This document shows positions 33,705 to 42,189 of a stretch of DNA of 64,000 nt, piece by piece (positions within the stretch are counted from its first letter, which is position 1; each line of letters opens with the position of its first letter). A program made the translations under genes and the position numbers. A model generated the notes under the pieces. It was not told where the DNA came from and ran no database searches. It worked only from the letters and a program-made list of their open reading frames with translations. The stretch spans positions 62,001-126,000 of the forward strand of contig NZ_BOOK01000038.1 of assembly GCF_016863195.1 (NCBI RefSeq), read 5' to 3'. Source of the DNA: Paraplanobispora takensis (GTDB taxonomy: Bacteria; Actinomycetota; Actinomycetes; Streptosporangiales; Streptosporangiaceae).

Positions 33705-34391
33705 TCAGCGCTCGTCCGGGGCGAGGCCGTGCCGGAAGGCGTAGGTGACGGCCTGGGCCCGGTCGCGCAGGCCCGCCTTGGCGAACAGGTTGTTGATGTG
33801 GGTCTTGACCGTCGCCTCGGAGATGAACAGCTCCCCGGCGATCTCGCCGTTGGACCGTCCGGCCGCGATCAGCCGCAGCACCTCGGCCTCCCGCGGGGTC
33901 AGGCCGTCCGGCAGCCGGGAGGCCCTGCGCGTCCCGACCGCGGCCTCGGCGAGCCTGCGCTGCACCTCCGGGTCGAACTGGGCCCGGCCCTCCGCCACGG
34001 CCGACAGGGCGAAGGCGAGCCCCTCGGCGTCGGTGTCCTTGGTCAGGTAGCCGCGCGCCCCCGCCCGGATCGCGGCGAACACCGACTCGTCGTCGGAGTA
34101 GGTCGTCAGCACGAGGACCTGCACCTCCGGGCAGGCCGAGCGGATCCTGCGGGTGGCCTCCACCCCGTCCATCCGGGGCATGCGCAGGTCCATCAGCACG
34201 AGGTCCGGCCGCAGCCTCCCGGCCGTCTCGACCGCCCGCTCACCGTCGGCCGCCGTCCCCACCACCTCGATCCCCGGCAGCAGACCGAGCAGGAGCACCA
34301 GCCCTTCACGCACCACGGTCTGGTCGTCGGCGACCACCACCCGCACCCCACGCCCCCGCGCACCCGCCGTGCCCGCGCCCGGGCCGGTCAC
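33705..34391 (-). CDS. NarL/LuxR-type response regulator
   Basis: A 228-residue response regulator. The receiver domain has phospho-acceptor Asp68 (LMDLRMPRMDG), and the C-terminal LuxR helix-turn-helix (about 160-222) has LTPREAEVLRLIAAGRSNGEIA and TVKTHINNLFAK. The GTG start at 34391 overlaps the kinase stop (GTGA), with GGAAGG upstream. A Gly/Ala-rich lead of about 15 residues precedes the receiver. The frame is open further upstream through the kinase gene, but those are two separate proteins. It probably controls the divergent ABC exporter. Confidence 0.9.
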   Translation of the reverse strand: MTGPGAGTAGARGRGVRVVVADDQTVVREGLVLLLGLLPGIEVVGTAADGERAVETAGRLRPDLVLMDLRMPRMDGVEATRRIRSACPEVQVLVLTTYSDDESVFAAIRAGARGYLTKDTDAEGLAFALSAVAEGRAQFDPEVQRRLAEAAVGTRRASRLPDGLTPREAEVLRLIAAGRSNGEIAGELFISEATVKTHINNLFAKAGLRDRAQAVTYAFRHGLAPDER

Positions 34392-35608
34392 CCCGTCCCG
34401 CCTTCCACGCTGTCGTGCCCGCCCTGGGCGGGGACCCGCAGCAGCACGCCGAACCCCTCTCCGCAGGGGCCCGCCGTCAGGGAGCCGCCGATCAGCTCGG
34501 CCCGCTCCCGCATGCCCACCAGCCCGTAACCGGACCCGGCCGGGAGCCGAGCCCCCGGCGACCCCGGTGATCCCGGTGATCCCGGCCGCCCCGGCGCCCC
34601 TCCGGTGTCGCGCACCTCCAGCTCGCACCAGCGGCCGGAGCGGCGCAGCGTCACCGAGGCCGAGGCCCCGGGCGCGTGCCTGCGCACGTTCGTCAGCGCC
34701 TCCTGGGCCGTACGGGCCACCGCGAGCCTGGCCTCGGCCCCCATCGGCCCGAGGTCCGGCGCGACCGACACGGTGCAGTCGTCGCCGGTCACCGACCGGA
34801 ACTCGACCGCGAGCCGTTCCAGCCGTTCGGCCAGCGGCAGTTCCTGCCCGCGCAGCGCGTCCAGGGCCCGGCGGGTCTCCTCCAGGCCCGTCCGCGCCAG
34901 CCGTACGGCGCGCTCGACCCGGTCCAGCGCCGCCGCCGGGTCCTGCCCGCGTCCCAGCAGCAACCGCGCGCCCTCCAGGTGCACGATCTGCGCCGACTGG
35001 GAGTGCGCCAGCACGTCGTGCACCTCGCGGGCCAGCCGGGTGCGCTCGGCGAGCACGGCCTCGCGCGCCCGCGCCTCGGCCACCTCCGCCGTCCGATCCC
35101 GGGTCAGTGCCAACTGCCGGATGAGGAAGGCCATCGCCGCCGAGTAGGCCAGGCCCAGGATGTTGCCGACCAGAGGCCCGCTCTCCATCCGGAACAGCAG
35201 GGACACCGCCGCGAAGCCCGCGGTGCCGGCGACCGCCAGCGCCGCCGCCGGCCGCAGCGCCGCCCGGAACGGCAGGAGCCAGACGGAGGCGTACAGCAGG
35301 GCCGCGCCGGTGTGGGGGACGGCGGCGTGCAGGATGAGCCCGCCCGACACGGCGAGGCCGAACAGCACGGCGTTGCGGCGCTCCCCATCCCGCACCAGCG
35401 CCCACAGGCAGCAGCCGGAGGCCGCCGCACCGGTCACCAGCACCGCCGCGGCCGCGGCCCATCCCCACCGCTGCGCCGCCTGCGCCGTCGCCCAGCCCGC
35501 CCCGGCTAGCAGCTGAGCCGCCATCAGGACGACGAAGGCCCGCAGGACGACGGGACGACACAACCAGGACACGGCCGTCACGCTATCCCGGCCGCCTCTC
35601 CCCGTCAT
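34388..35608 (-). CDS. Sensor histidine kinase (HisKA_3)
   Basis: A 406-residue kinase. About five hydrophobic segments (about 15-165) are joined by very short loops, as in intramembrane-sensing kinases of the DesK/LiaS style. The phospho-acceptor lies in LAREVHDVLAHS. The HATPase region has the N box TAQEALTNVRRHA and G box YGLVGMRER. A GSPGSPGSPG repeat is inserted before the G2 box. I use the ATG at 35608. It is coupled to the downstream regulator and divergent from an ABC ATPase/permease pair 97 bp away. Confidence 0.88.
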   Translation of the reverse strand: MTGRGGRDSVTAVSWLCRPVVLRAFVVLMAAQLLAGAGWATAQAAQRWGWAAAAAVLVTGAAASGCCLWALVRDGERRNAVLFGLAVSGGLILHAAVPHTGAALLYASVWLLPFRAALRPAAALAVAGTAGFAAVSLLFRMESGPLVGNILGLAYSAAMAFLIRQLALTRDRTAEVAEARAREAVLAERTRLAREVHDVLAHSQSAQIVHLEGARLLLGRGQDPAAALDRVERAVRLARTGLEETRRALDALRGQELPLAERLERLAVEFRSVTGDDCTVSVAPDLGPMGAEARLAVARTAQEALTNVRRHAPGASASVTLRRSGRWCELEVRDTGGAPGRPGSPGSPGSPGARLPAGSGYGLVGMRERAELIGGSLTAGPCGEGFGVLLRVPAQGGHDSVEGGTG

Positions 35609-35705
35609 GGACCCGTGGGTGGAGATCGTCCTCCCCCGGCCGGACATCGGCGGGTCCGTCCACGGGCCCGTGAACCGGGCGCGTCCCCCGCGGCACCGTC
35701 GGAGC

Positions 35706-36392
35706 ATGTCAGTCATCACCGTCACCCGTCTGGGCAAGTCCTTCGGTCGCGTGCGCGCCGTCGACGACCTGTCGTTCAGCGTCGAGCCGGGCGCCGTCAC
35801 GGCCTTCCTCGGCCCCAACGGCGCGGGGAAGACCACCACCCTGCGCATGATCCTCGGCCTGGTCACCCCCACCTCGGGATCGGCCACCGTCGGCGGCCGG
35901 CCGTACCGGGACCTCACCGACCCCCTCACCGCGGTCGGCGCGGTGCTGGAGGCCGCGGCCTTCCATCCCGGCCTGACCGCCCGAACCCACCTGGAGATCC
36001 TGCGCACGGCCGCCGGGCTCGCCCCGGAGCGCGTCGATCACGTCCTGGACCAGGTCGACCTCACCGGCGCGGCCGATCGCAGAGTGGGCGGGTTCTCCCT
36101 GGGCATGCGCCAGCGCCTCGCCCTGGCCACCGCGCTGCTGGGCGACCCGGCCGTGCTCATCCTCGACGAACCCGCCAACGGCCTCGACCCGGCGGGCGTG
36201 CACTGGCTCCGCGGTTTCCTGCGGGCCTACGCCCTGCAGGGCCGCACCGTCCTGGTCTCCACCCACGCGCTCGCGGAGATCCGGCAGATCGCCGACCACG
36301 TGATCATCATTTCGGGCGGGCGGATGGTCTTCACCGGCCCGCTGGCCGCCGGCTCCGACCTGGAGGAGCTGTATCTGGAGGTGACCCGGTGA
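35706..36392 (+). CDS. ABC exporter ATP-binding protein
   Basis: A 228-residue ATPase of the DrrA/BcrA/CcmA-like class with Walker A GPNGAGKTT, signature FSLGMRQRLALA (a non-canonical LSGGQ of the kind common in this class), and Walker B LILDEPANGLDP. The ATG at 35706 is preceded by GGAG. It overlaps the permease gene by 4 nt (GTGA). The neighbouring kinase/regulator pair suggests a bacitracin- or lantibiotic-type detox module, which is inference from arrangement. Confidence 0.9.
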   Translation: MSVITVTRLGKSFGRVRAVDDLSFSVEPGAVTAFLGPNGAGKTTTLRMILGLVTPTSGSATVGGRPYRDLTDPLTAVGAVLEAAAFHPGLTARTHLEILRTAAGLAPERVDHVLDQVDLTGAADRRVGGFSLGMRQRLALATALLGDPAVLILDEPANGLDPAGVHWLRGFLRAYALQGRTVLVSTHALAEIRQIADHVIIISGGRMVFTGPLAAGSDLEELYLEVTR

Positions 36393-37126
36393 AGGATCTC
36401 ATCCGCGCCGAACTGGTCAGGGCCCGCGCGAGCCGTACCGTACGGATCCTCGTCGTCCTGGCCCCGGTGACCTGCGTGCTCTGGGCCGTGCTCCCGGTCG
36501 CCCTGATGGGGGCGGACGGTCCGCTGTCCGTCGACGACCGGGTCCGCAACGTCTACGCCATGGCCCAGCAGGCCTACGTCTTCACCCTTCTCCTGGGGAT
36601 CCTCGGCACGGCCGGGGAGTTCCGCCACCAGACGATCACCTGGCGGTTCCTCGTCACCCCGGACCGCGGCCGGGTGGTCAACGCCAAGCTGGCCGCCTAC
36701 GGGATCGTCGGGCTGGTCGTCGCGGCCGTCTCGGCGCCGGCCACCCTCGCGGCCGGGGCGCTGCTGCTGCACCTGGGCGGGCATCCGGTCACGGCACCGG
36801 GCGTGCCGGCGGTCCTGCTCGGCGCGGTTCTCGCCGTCACCGGGTACGGCCTGCTCGGCGTCGGACTCGGCGCGCTCATCCGCAACCAGACGGCGGCGGT
36901 CGCCGTGGCCCTGATCTGGTTCATGTACGCCGACTATCTGCTCACCATGCTCCTGCCGGGCCTGGGCCGCCGGCTGCCGACCGGAGCGGCCCGCGCCCTG
37001 GCCGGGATGAGCATGGAGAACGCCGAGCTGCTGCCCGCCTGGGCGGGCGGGCCGCTGTTCGCCGCCTACGTGCTGGCCGCCGTCCTCGCCGCCCGCCTGA
37101 TCACCCTCCGCCGAGACGTCACCTGA
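36389..37126 (+). CDS. ABC-2-type exporter permease
   Basis: A 245-residue membrane protein with about six hydrophobic helices. The N-terminal KDLIRAELVRARASR and the cytoplasmic segment GEFRHQTITWRFLVTPDRGRVV are typical of ABC-2 permeases that pair with BcrA-type ATPases. The GTG start at 36389 overlaps the ATPase stop. The substrate is not readable; antimicrobial peptides or lipids are common for this group. Confidence 0.88.
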   Translation: MKDLIRAELVRARASRTVRILVVLAPVTCVLWAVLPVALMGADGPLSVDDRVRNVYAMAQQAYVFTLLLGILGTAGEFRHQTITWRFLVTPDRGRVVNAKLAAYGIVGLVVAAVSAPATLAAGALLLHLGGHPVTAPGVPAVLLGAVLAVTGYGLLGVGLGALIRNQTAAVAVALIWFMYADYLLTMLLPGLGRRLPTGAARALAGMSMENAELLPAWAGGPLFAAYVLAAVLAARLITLRRDVT

Positions 37127-37247
37127 CTCTTCTTCGCCGATACGGCCCGGGTCTTCTCCGGTACGGCCCGGGCTCCCCCGTCGGAGGGAGTCCGGGCCCC
37201 TCCGCGGAGCGATGTGCCGGGCCCCTGGCGGGACGAGCCTGAAAGTC

Positions 37248-37880
37248 ATGACACCCCTCCCGGCAGACGAAGCTCTGCCCCACCTGCCGCGCCGGCTCAG
37301 ACCGACGCCGGAACCTCACGGCGGCCCGCTGAGGAGACCCGCCCGCGTCCTGCTCCCCTGTGCCCTGCTCGTTCCCGCCCTGGCCGCCTGTACGGCGGGC
37401 ACCGGGTCAGCCGCGGCCCCCACCCCCACGCCGACCGGGCAGAACCGGCAGCAGCTGATCACCGCCCTGAAAGACGTCGCAGCCTGCTTCCGGCAGAACG
37501 GCGTCCCCGGCGCCGGCGACCCGGAGGTGGAGGCGGACGGCTCCGTCGGCATCCCCGGCGTTCCGGACCCGATCCCGGCCGCGGCGCAGACCGCGTGCGC
37601 GCCGCTGGAGCGGCGGGCCGCCGCCGTCGGCAAGGGCGGCGGGGAAGAGCGCTACACCGCGGCCCAGATCGCCCAGCTCAGGAAACTCGCCCGCTGCTTC
37701 CGCGAGCACGGCGTACACGACTGGCCCGACCCCGACGCCGAGGGGCGCTTCCGCGTCAACCAGCGCCTGGCCGACCTCGGCAAGCGGGCCTGGCTGCCGG
37801 CCCGGGCCGCCTGCAAACAGTACTTCGTCGGCAGGGGCATCCCGGTCGTCGAGCCCGGCGACGGGAACAAGGGGGACTGA
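37248..37880 (+). CDS. Cys-rich lipoprotein A (duplicated pair)
   Basis: A 210-residue putative lipoprotein. A basic N-terminal stretch precedes a signal ending LVPALAAC with lipid Cys48. The mature part contains two related modules, each with a CFRxxGV motif and a second Cys about 30-45 residues later: CFRQNGVPG...TAC and CFREHGVHDWPDPD...AAC. Two disulfides are likely. Related lipoproteins occur beside MacA/HlyD-type adaptors in actinomycetes, with no defined function. It heads an overlapping operon, with its stop overlapping the next start (TGATG). The start is uncertain; a weak GAAAG precedes this ATG. Confidence 0.7.
   Translation: MTPLPADEALPHLPRRLRPTPEPHGGPLRRPARVLLPCALLVPALAACTAGTGSAAAPTPTPTGQNRQQLITALKDVAACFRQNGVPGAGDPEVEADGSVGIPGVPDPIPAAAQTACAPLERRAAAVGKGGGEERYTAAQIAQLRKLARCFREHGVHDWPDPDAEGRFRVNQRLADLGKRAWLPARAACKQYFVGRGIPVVEPGDGNKGD
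37362..37510 (+). repeat. 149-bp direct repeat, copy 1
   Basis: This stretch matches 37946-38094 at all but two positions as I read them (offset 584). It covers the signal peptide end, linker and first Cys motif of lipoprotein A. Confidence 0.85.
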
Positions 37881-38464
37881 TGACACCGGGACCCTACAGC
37901 GTGACCCAGCGCGGGCCGTTCAGGAAACCGGCCCTGCTCGCGTGCGCCCTGCTCGTTCCCGCCCTGGCCGCCTGCACGGCGGGCACCGGGTCAGCCGCGG
38001 CCCCCACCCCCACGCCGACCGGGCAGAACCGGCAGCAGCTGATCACCGCCCTGAAAGACGTCGCCGCCTGCTTCCGGCAGAACGGCGTCCCCGGGGTCGG
38101 CGACCCGGTGACGGAGGAGGACGGCGCCGTCCACCTGCCCGGAGTGCCGCGCCCGGTCCCGGAGAGGGCGCGGAACGCGTGCGTCTCACAGATACGGCGA
38201 GCCGACTCCCTGAGGGACGCCGGGGAACCGCGCTACACCGCGGCCCAGATCGAACAGCTCAAGAAGCTCGCCCGCTGCATACGCGAGCACGGCACGCCCG
38301 ACTGGCCCGACCCCGACGCGCAGGGACGGTTCCCCCTCGACCGGCGCCTGGCCGGCCTCGACAAGCAGGCCATGCGGCCGGCCCTGGAGGCCTGCGAGCA
38401 GTACTTCGTCGGCGGGGGCATCCAGGTCGTCGGGCCCGGCGACCAGGGCGGGGGGAACAGGTGA
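37880..38464 (+). CDS. Cys-rich lipoprotein B (duplicated pair)
   Basis: A 194-residue paralogue of the preceding protein. Lipobox VPALAAC gives Cys32, followed by modules CFRQNGVPG...NAC and CIREHGTPDWPDPD...EAC. The segment around the lipobox and first Cys is nearly identical to protein A even at DNA level, while the rest has diverged. Start and stop overlap both neighbours (TGATG and GTGA), so all five genes are translationally linked. It may act with the MacA-like adaptor as an outer-leaflet partner or substrate trap; that is inference. Confidence 0.75.
   Translation: MTPGPYSVTQRGPFRKPALLACALLVPALAACTAGTGSAAAPTPTPTGQNRQQLITALKDVAACFRQNGVPGVGDPVTEEDGAVHLPGVPRPVPERARNACVSQIRRADSLRDAGEPRYTAAQIEQLKKLARCIREHGTPDWPDPDAQGRFPLDRRLAGLDKQAMRPALEACEQYFVGGGIQVVGPGDQGGGNR
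37946..38094 (+). repeat. 149-bp direct repeat, copy 2
   Basis: Second copy of the 149-bp block in lipoprotein B. The mismatches with copy 1 are at 37974 (C against T) and near 38065 (C against A). Confidence 0.85.
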
Positions 38465-39495
38465 GGCGGGGCGTCACCGCACTCGCGGGCGTGGTCGTGC
38501 TGGCCGGGGCGGGCGGGGCCTGGGCCGTGCTCCGCCGTCCCGCGCCGCCGGTCACCGTCGCCGCCCCGTCCACCGCGACCGCCCAGGTGGTCCGGGCCGA
38601 CGTCGCCGAGCGCACCCAGGTCAACGGCATCCTGTCCCACGCCGGTTCCCACCAGGTGCACGGCGCGGGCGGCACCCTCACCCGCCTGCCGGCCGTCGGC
38701 GCCGTCATCACCCGCGGCCGCGCCGTCTACGAGGCCGACGGCAGGAAGGTCCCGCTGCTGTACGGCGCGCGCCCGGCCTGGCGCACGCTCACCATCGGGA
38801 CGACGGGCGCGGACGTCCTCCAGCTGGAGCGCAACCTCAAGGCCCTGGGCTACACCGGCTTCACGGTGGACCGGACCTACTCCCCGGCCACCTACTACGC
38901 CGTGCGCCGCTGGCAGGACGACACGCGTCTGCCGGTGACCGGCACGGTCCCGCTGGGGCAGGTCGTGTTCCTGCCGCGCGCGCTCCGGGTGACCGCGCAC
39001 GACGCCACCCCGGGAAGCCCGGCGCGGGGACCGGTGCTGCACGGCACCGGCACGGCCCTGGTCGTGTCGGTCCAGCTCGACCCGGCCCAGGTCGCCCGTG
39101 CCAGAGTCGGAAACCGGGTCCTGGTGACGCTGCCCGACGGTTCGGAGCGCAGGGGAAAGGTCACCGCCGTCAGCCCGGTGGCGACCGTGCCCCAGAGCAC
39201 GGAGGAGGGGCAGCCGCAGGCGACCGTGCCGGTCACGATCCGGATGTCCGGCCGCCCGGTGCGGGCCCTGGACCGGTCCCTGGTCCAGGTCGCCCTGACC
39301 ACGCGGGAGCACCGGGACGTACTGGCCGTACCGGTCGTCGCGCTGCTGGCCCGCCCCGGCGGGGCCTACGAGGTCGTCTCGGACGGGCGGCGCGTCCCGG
39401 TGGAGGCCGGGCTGTTCGACGAGACCACGGGCCTGGTGGAGGTCACCGGCCTGAGCGAGGGCCAGTCCGTGGAGGTGCCCGGTGACGCTGCTTGA
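38461..39495 (+). CDS. MacA-like efflux adaptor with peptidoglycan-binding domain
   Basis: A 344-residue membrane-anchored adaptor. An N-terminal hydrophobic anchor (about 5-22) is followed by a beta-barrel-like region, then a PG_binding_1 domain (about 118-160, [19 protein letters not shown] and TYYAVRRWQ). A C-terminal HlyD-like barrel (about 190-330) contains [20 protein letters not shown]. The domain in the middle replaces the coiled-coil hairpin of Gram-negative MacA, as expected in a Gram-positive wall. The GTG start overlaps the lipoprotein B stop (GTGA). It works with the MacB-like pair downstream. Confidence 0.88.
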   Translation: MRRGVTALAGVVVLAGAGGAWAVLRRPAPPVTVAAPSTATAQVVRADVAERTQVNGILSHAGSHQVHGAGGTLTRLPAVGAVITRGRAVYEADGRKVPLLYGARPAWRTLTIGTTGADVLQLERNLKALGYTGFTVDRTYSPATYYAVRRWQDDTRLPVTGTVPLGQVVFLPRALRVTAHDATPGSPARGPVLHGTGTALVVSVQLDPAQVARARVGNRVLVTLPDGSERRGKVTAVSPVATVPQSTEEGQPQATVPVTIRMSGRPVRALDRSLVQVALTTREHRDVLAVPVVALLARPGGAYEVVSDGRRVPVEAGLFDETTGLVEVTGLSEGQSVEVPGDAA

Positions 39496-40174
39496 GCTGC
39501 GCGATGTGTGGAAGGTCTATCCCGGTGAACCGCCCGTCGAGCCGGTCAGGGGGGTCGGGCTGCGGATCGAGGCAGGTGAGATGACCGCCGTCCTCGGCCC
39601 CTCCGGGTCGGGCAAGTCCACCCTGCTGCACCTGATGGCCGCGCTCGACCGGCCCACCTCCGGCTCGGTGAACCTGGCCGGATACGCCGTGCAGGAGCTG
39701 GGCGACCACAGGCTCGCCGGGCTGCGCGCCTGCTTCGTGGGGGTGGTGTTCCAGCGGTTCTTCCTGCTGGAGGGCCTCACCGCGGTGGAGAACGTCGCGA
39801 CCGGGCTGCTCTACCGGGGCGTGCGGGCCGGGGCGCGGCGAGCGCGGGCCGCCGAGGCCCTCGAACGGGTCGGCCTCGGGCACCGGACGCGGCACCGGGC
39901 GGCGAAGCTCTCCGGCGGCGAGCGGCAGCGGGTGGCCATCGCCCGCGCCCTCGTCGGCGGCCCCGCGATCGTCTTCGCCGACGAGCCGACCGGGAACCTG
40001 GACTCGGCCACCGGCGCGGAGATCGTCGCACTGCTGCGGGAGCTCAACGGACAGGGCACCACGCTGGTCGTCGTCACGCACGACCCCTCCGTGGCCGCCG
40101 CCTGCCCGCGCAGGATCGAGCTGCGTGACGGGCAGGTCGTCCGGACGACCAGGGTGCGGGAGGCGACCCGATGA
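39482..40174 (+). CDS. MacB/LolD-type ABC ATPase
   Basis: A 230-residue ATPase of the MacB/LolD/FtsE class. Walker A is GPSGSGKST, signature [15 protein letters not shown] and Walker [14 protein letters not shown], followed by the H-loop His (VVTHD). The GTG start lies 14 nt inside the adaptor gene, and the stop overlaps the permease start by 4 nt (ATGA). It powers the mechanotransmission-type transporter formed with the next gene. Confidence 0.93.
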   Translation: MTLLELRDVWKVYPGEPPVEPVRGVGLRIEAGEMTAVLGPSGSGKSTLLHLMAALDRPTSGSVNLAGYAVQELGDHRLAGLRACFVGVVFQRFFLLEGLTAVENVATGLLYRGVRAGARRARAAEALERVGLGHRTRHRAAKLSGGERQRVAIARALVGGPAIVFADEPTGNLDSATGAEIVALLRELNGQGTTLVVVTHDPSVAAACPRRIELRDGQVVRTTRVREATR

Positions 40175-41412
40175 CCGGTGACGCGAGGGCAGGCGGCCCT
40201 ACGGCGGACGGCCCGGCGGCGGTGCCCGCCTCGCGTGTGCGGGCGGGGGACCTGCTGGTCACCGGCACGCTGGGGCTGCGGACGCGGCGGCTGCGCGCGG
40301 TCCTGTCGGCCCTGGGCATCGCCATCGGCATCGCCGCGATCGTCGCGGTGCTCGGCGTCACCCGGTCCGGCCAGGCCGCGCTGCTCGCCGAGATCGACCG
40401 CCTGGGCACCAACCTGTTCACCGTCGCCGCCGGCTCCGGCTTCGGTGGCGGGGAACGGCCGCTCCCGGTGAGCGCGACCCCGATGTTGCGGCGCGTGGAC
40501 GGCGTGATCGCCGTCGCGCCGACCACCCAGCTGAACGCCAGGTACGTCTACCGCAACGACCTGGTGCCGGTCGGGCAGAGCGGCGGGCTGGCCGTGCGGG
40601 CCTGCGACGCGACGCTGCTGGCCACGCTCGACGGCCGGGTGGCGCAGGGCGCGTTCCTGGACGCGGTCTCCGCCGCCCACCCCGTCACCGTCCTCGGCCA
40701 CGAGGCCGCGCGGACGCTGGGGATCACCCGGCTGGACCCCGGCACCCGCGTCCGGCTCGGCGGCCACTGGTTCACCGTGGCCGGGATCCTCGACCCGTTC
40801 CCGTTCGCCCCCGAGGTGGACCGGTCGGCGCTGGTCGGGTTCGGCGTGGCGGAGGCGCTTCTCGGCTACGACGGATATCCGAGCCGGCTGTACGTGCGGG
40901 TCCGGCAGGACCGGGTGGAGGCGGCGGGCGCGCTGTTCAACGCCACGGCCGACCCGGTCAACCCCGACAGCGTGGAGGTGAGCCGCCCCTCCGACGCGCT
41001 CACCGCCCGGATCGCGGTCGCCGAATCGGGGGCCGTGCTCTTCGTCGGGCTCGGCGCGATCGCGCTGCTCGTCGGCGGGATCGGGGTCGGGAACATCATG
41101 GTGATCTCGGTGCTCGAACGGCGCGGCGAGATCGGCCTGCGGCGTGCGCTCGGGGCCACGCGCGGGCACGTCGCCGGGCAGTTCCTGGCCGAGTCGCTCA
41201 CCCTCGGTACGGCCGGCGGCGCGGCGGGGGTGCTGATCGGCGTCGCCGTCACCGTGGCGCTGGCCCGCGACCGGGGCTGGAGCGTGCTGCTGCCCGCCGA
41301 GGCGCTGTGGGGCGGCCTGGCGGTGGCGGTCGTCGTCGGCGCGCTCGCGGGCCTCTACCCCGCGCTGCGGGCCGCCCGGCTGGCCCCCGCCGACGCGCTG
41401 CGGACCGTCTGA
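40171..41412 (+). CDS. MacB-type permease (FtsX-like)
   Basis: A 413-residue membrane protein with the MacB topology. The first helix (about 43-65, [16 protein letters not shown]) is followed by a large extracytoplasmic MacB_PCD domain (about 66-285). Three C-terminal helices (about 290-405) follow, with [20 protein letters not shown] and [14 protein letters not shown], the hallmark FtsX segment. It is last gene of the operon and convergent with the second response regulator. Confidence 0.93.
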   Translation: MTGDARAGGPTADGPAAVPASRVRAGDLLVTGTLGLRTRRLRAVLSALGIAIGIAAIVAVLGVTRSGQAALLAEIDRLGTNLFTVAAGSGFGGGERPLPVSATPMLRRVDGVIAVAPTTQLNARYVYRNDLVPVGQSGGLAVRACDATLLATLDGRVAQGAFLDAVSAAHPVTVLGHEAARTLGITRLDPGTRVRLGGHWFTVAGILDPFPFAPEVDRSALVGFGVAEALLGYDGYPSRLYVRVRQDRVEAAGALFNATADPVNPDSVEVSRPSDALTARIAVAESGAVLFVGLGAIALLVGGIGVGNIMVISVLERRGEIGLRRALGATRGHVAGQFLAESLTLGTAGGAAGVLIGVAVTVALARDRGWSVLLPAEALWGGLAVAVVVGALAGLYPALRAARLAPADALRTV

Positions 41413-41523
41413 CCGGTGTGGATCCGAGCTGAGATCCAGGAGCCGACCGGACGGGAACCCGCGGAACCGTCCCGGCGCCTCGCACCCCGGCGCCGGCCGG
41501 GATGCGGGGCCGGTCCCCCGGCG

Positions 41524-42189
41524 CTACGGTCCGTTCGTTTCACTCAGGGCCTCGTCCAGCGGGACGAGGCCCTGCTGCAGCCCGAAAATGGCCGCCTGGA
41601 CCCGGTCGGCGAGGCCGAGCTTGGCCAGGATGCTCGACACGTGCGTCTTGACCGTCTCCCGGCTGAGCGACAGGGTCCGGGCGATCTCGCCGTTGGACCT
41701 GCCGCGGGCCAGCTCCACCAGGACCTCGCGCTCGCGCGGGGTGAGCGACGCCAGCGGGTCGCGCCGTCCCCCGCCCCTGACCCGCTCGGCGAGCAGCGCG
41801 GCGACGCCGGGCTCCAGGAGGCCCTGCCCGGCGGCGGCCCGCCGTACCGCCTCCACCACGCGGTCCACGTCCGTGGTCTTCGACAGGTACGACAGGGCGC
41901 CGAGCCGTACGGCCTCCACCACCCGCTCGTCCTCCATGAACGACGTCAGCGCGATCACCGCCACCGGCTCGCGGAGCCCGGGGAGGCGGCGCAGCACCTC
42001 CAGGCCGTCCATGCCCGGCATGACCATGTCCAGCAGCATCACGTCCGGACGGAGCGCGGGGAGCGCGGCCAGCGCCCGTGCGCCGTCCGCGAACTCCCCG
42101 GCCACCTCGATCCCGTCCTCCTGGTCGAGCACGAACCGCAGGCCCTGCCGTACGACCTCGTGGTCGTCCACGATGAGCACCCGGATCAT
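41524..42189 (-). CDS. LuxR-type response regulator (second system)
   Basis: A 221-residue response regulator of the LiaR/VraR group. Phospho-acceptor Asp54 lies in LLDMVMPGMDG, and the C-terminal LuxR domain has LTPREREVLVELARGRSNGEIA and TVKTHVSSILAKLGL. The ATG overlaps the kinase stop (ATGA). It is convergent with the MacAB-like operon and is its most likely regulator by position and by the LiaRS/VraSR analogy. Confidence 0.92.
   Translation of the reverse strand: MIRVLIVDDHEVVRQGLRFVLDQEDGIEVAGEFADGARALAALPALRPDVMLLDMVMPGMDGLEVLRRLPGLREPVAVIALTSFMEDERVVEAVRLGALSYLSKTTDVDRVVEAVRRAAAGQGLLEPGVAALLAERVRGGGRRDPLASLTPREREVLVELARGRSNGEIARTLSLSRETVKTHVSSILAKLGLADRVQAAIFGLQQGLVPLDEALSETNGP

Noticed and set aside
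33705..35561. Possible kinase-regulator fusion in one frame
   Set aside because: The kinase is in another frame. The regulator starts at a GTG overlapping the kinase stop, so they are two proteins.
38461..41412. Macrolide-specific MacAB efflux pump
   Set aside because: Only the domain layout supports MacAB. Substrate cannot be inferred, and the adaptor has a wall-binding domain instead of the Gram-negative hairpin.
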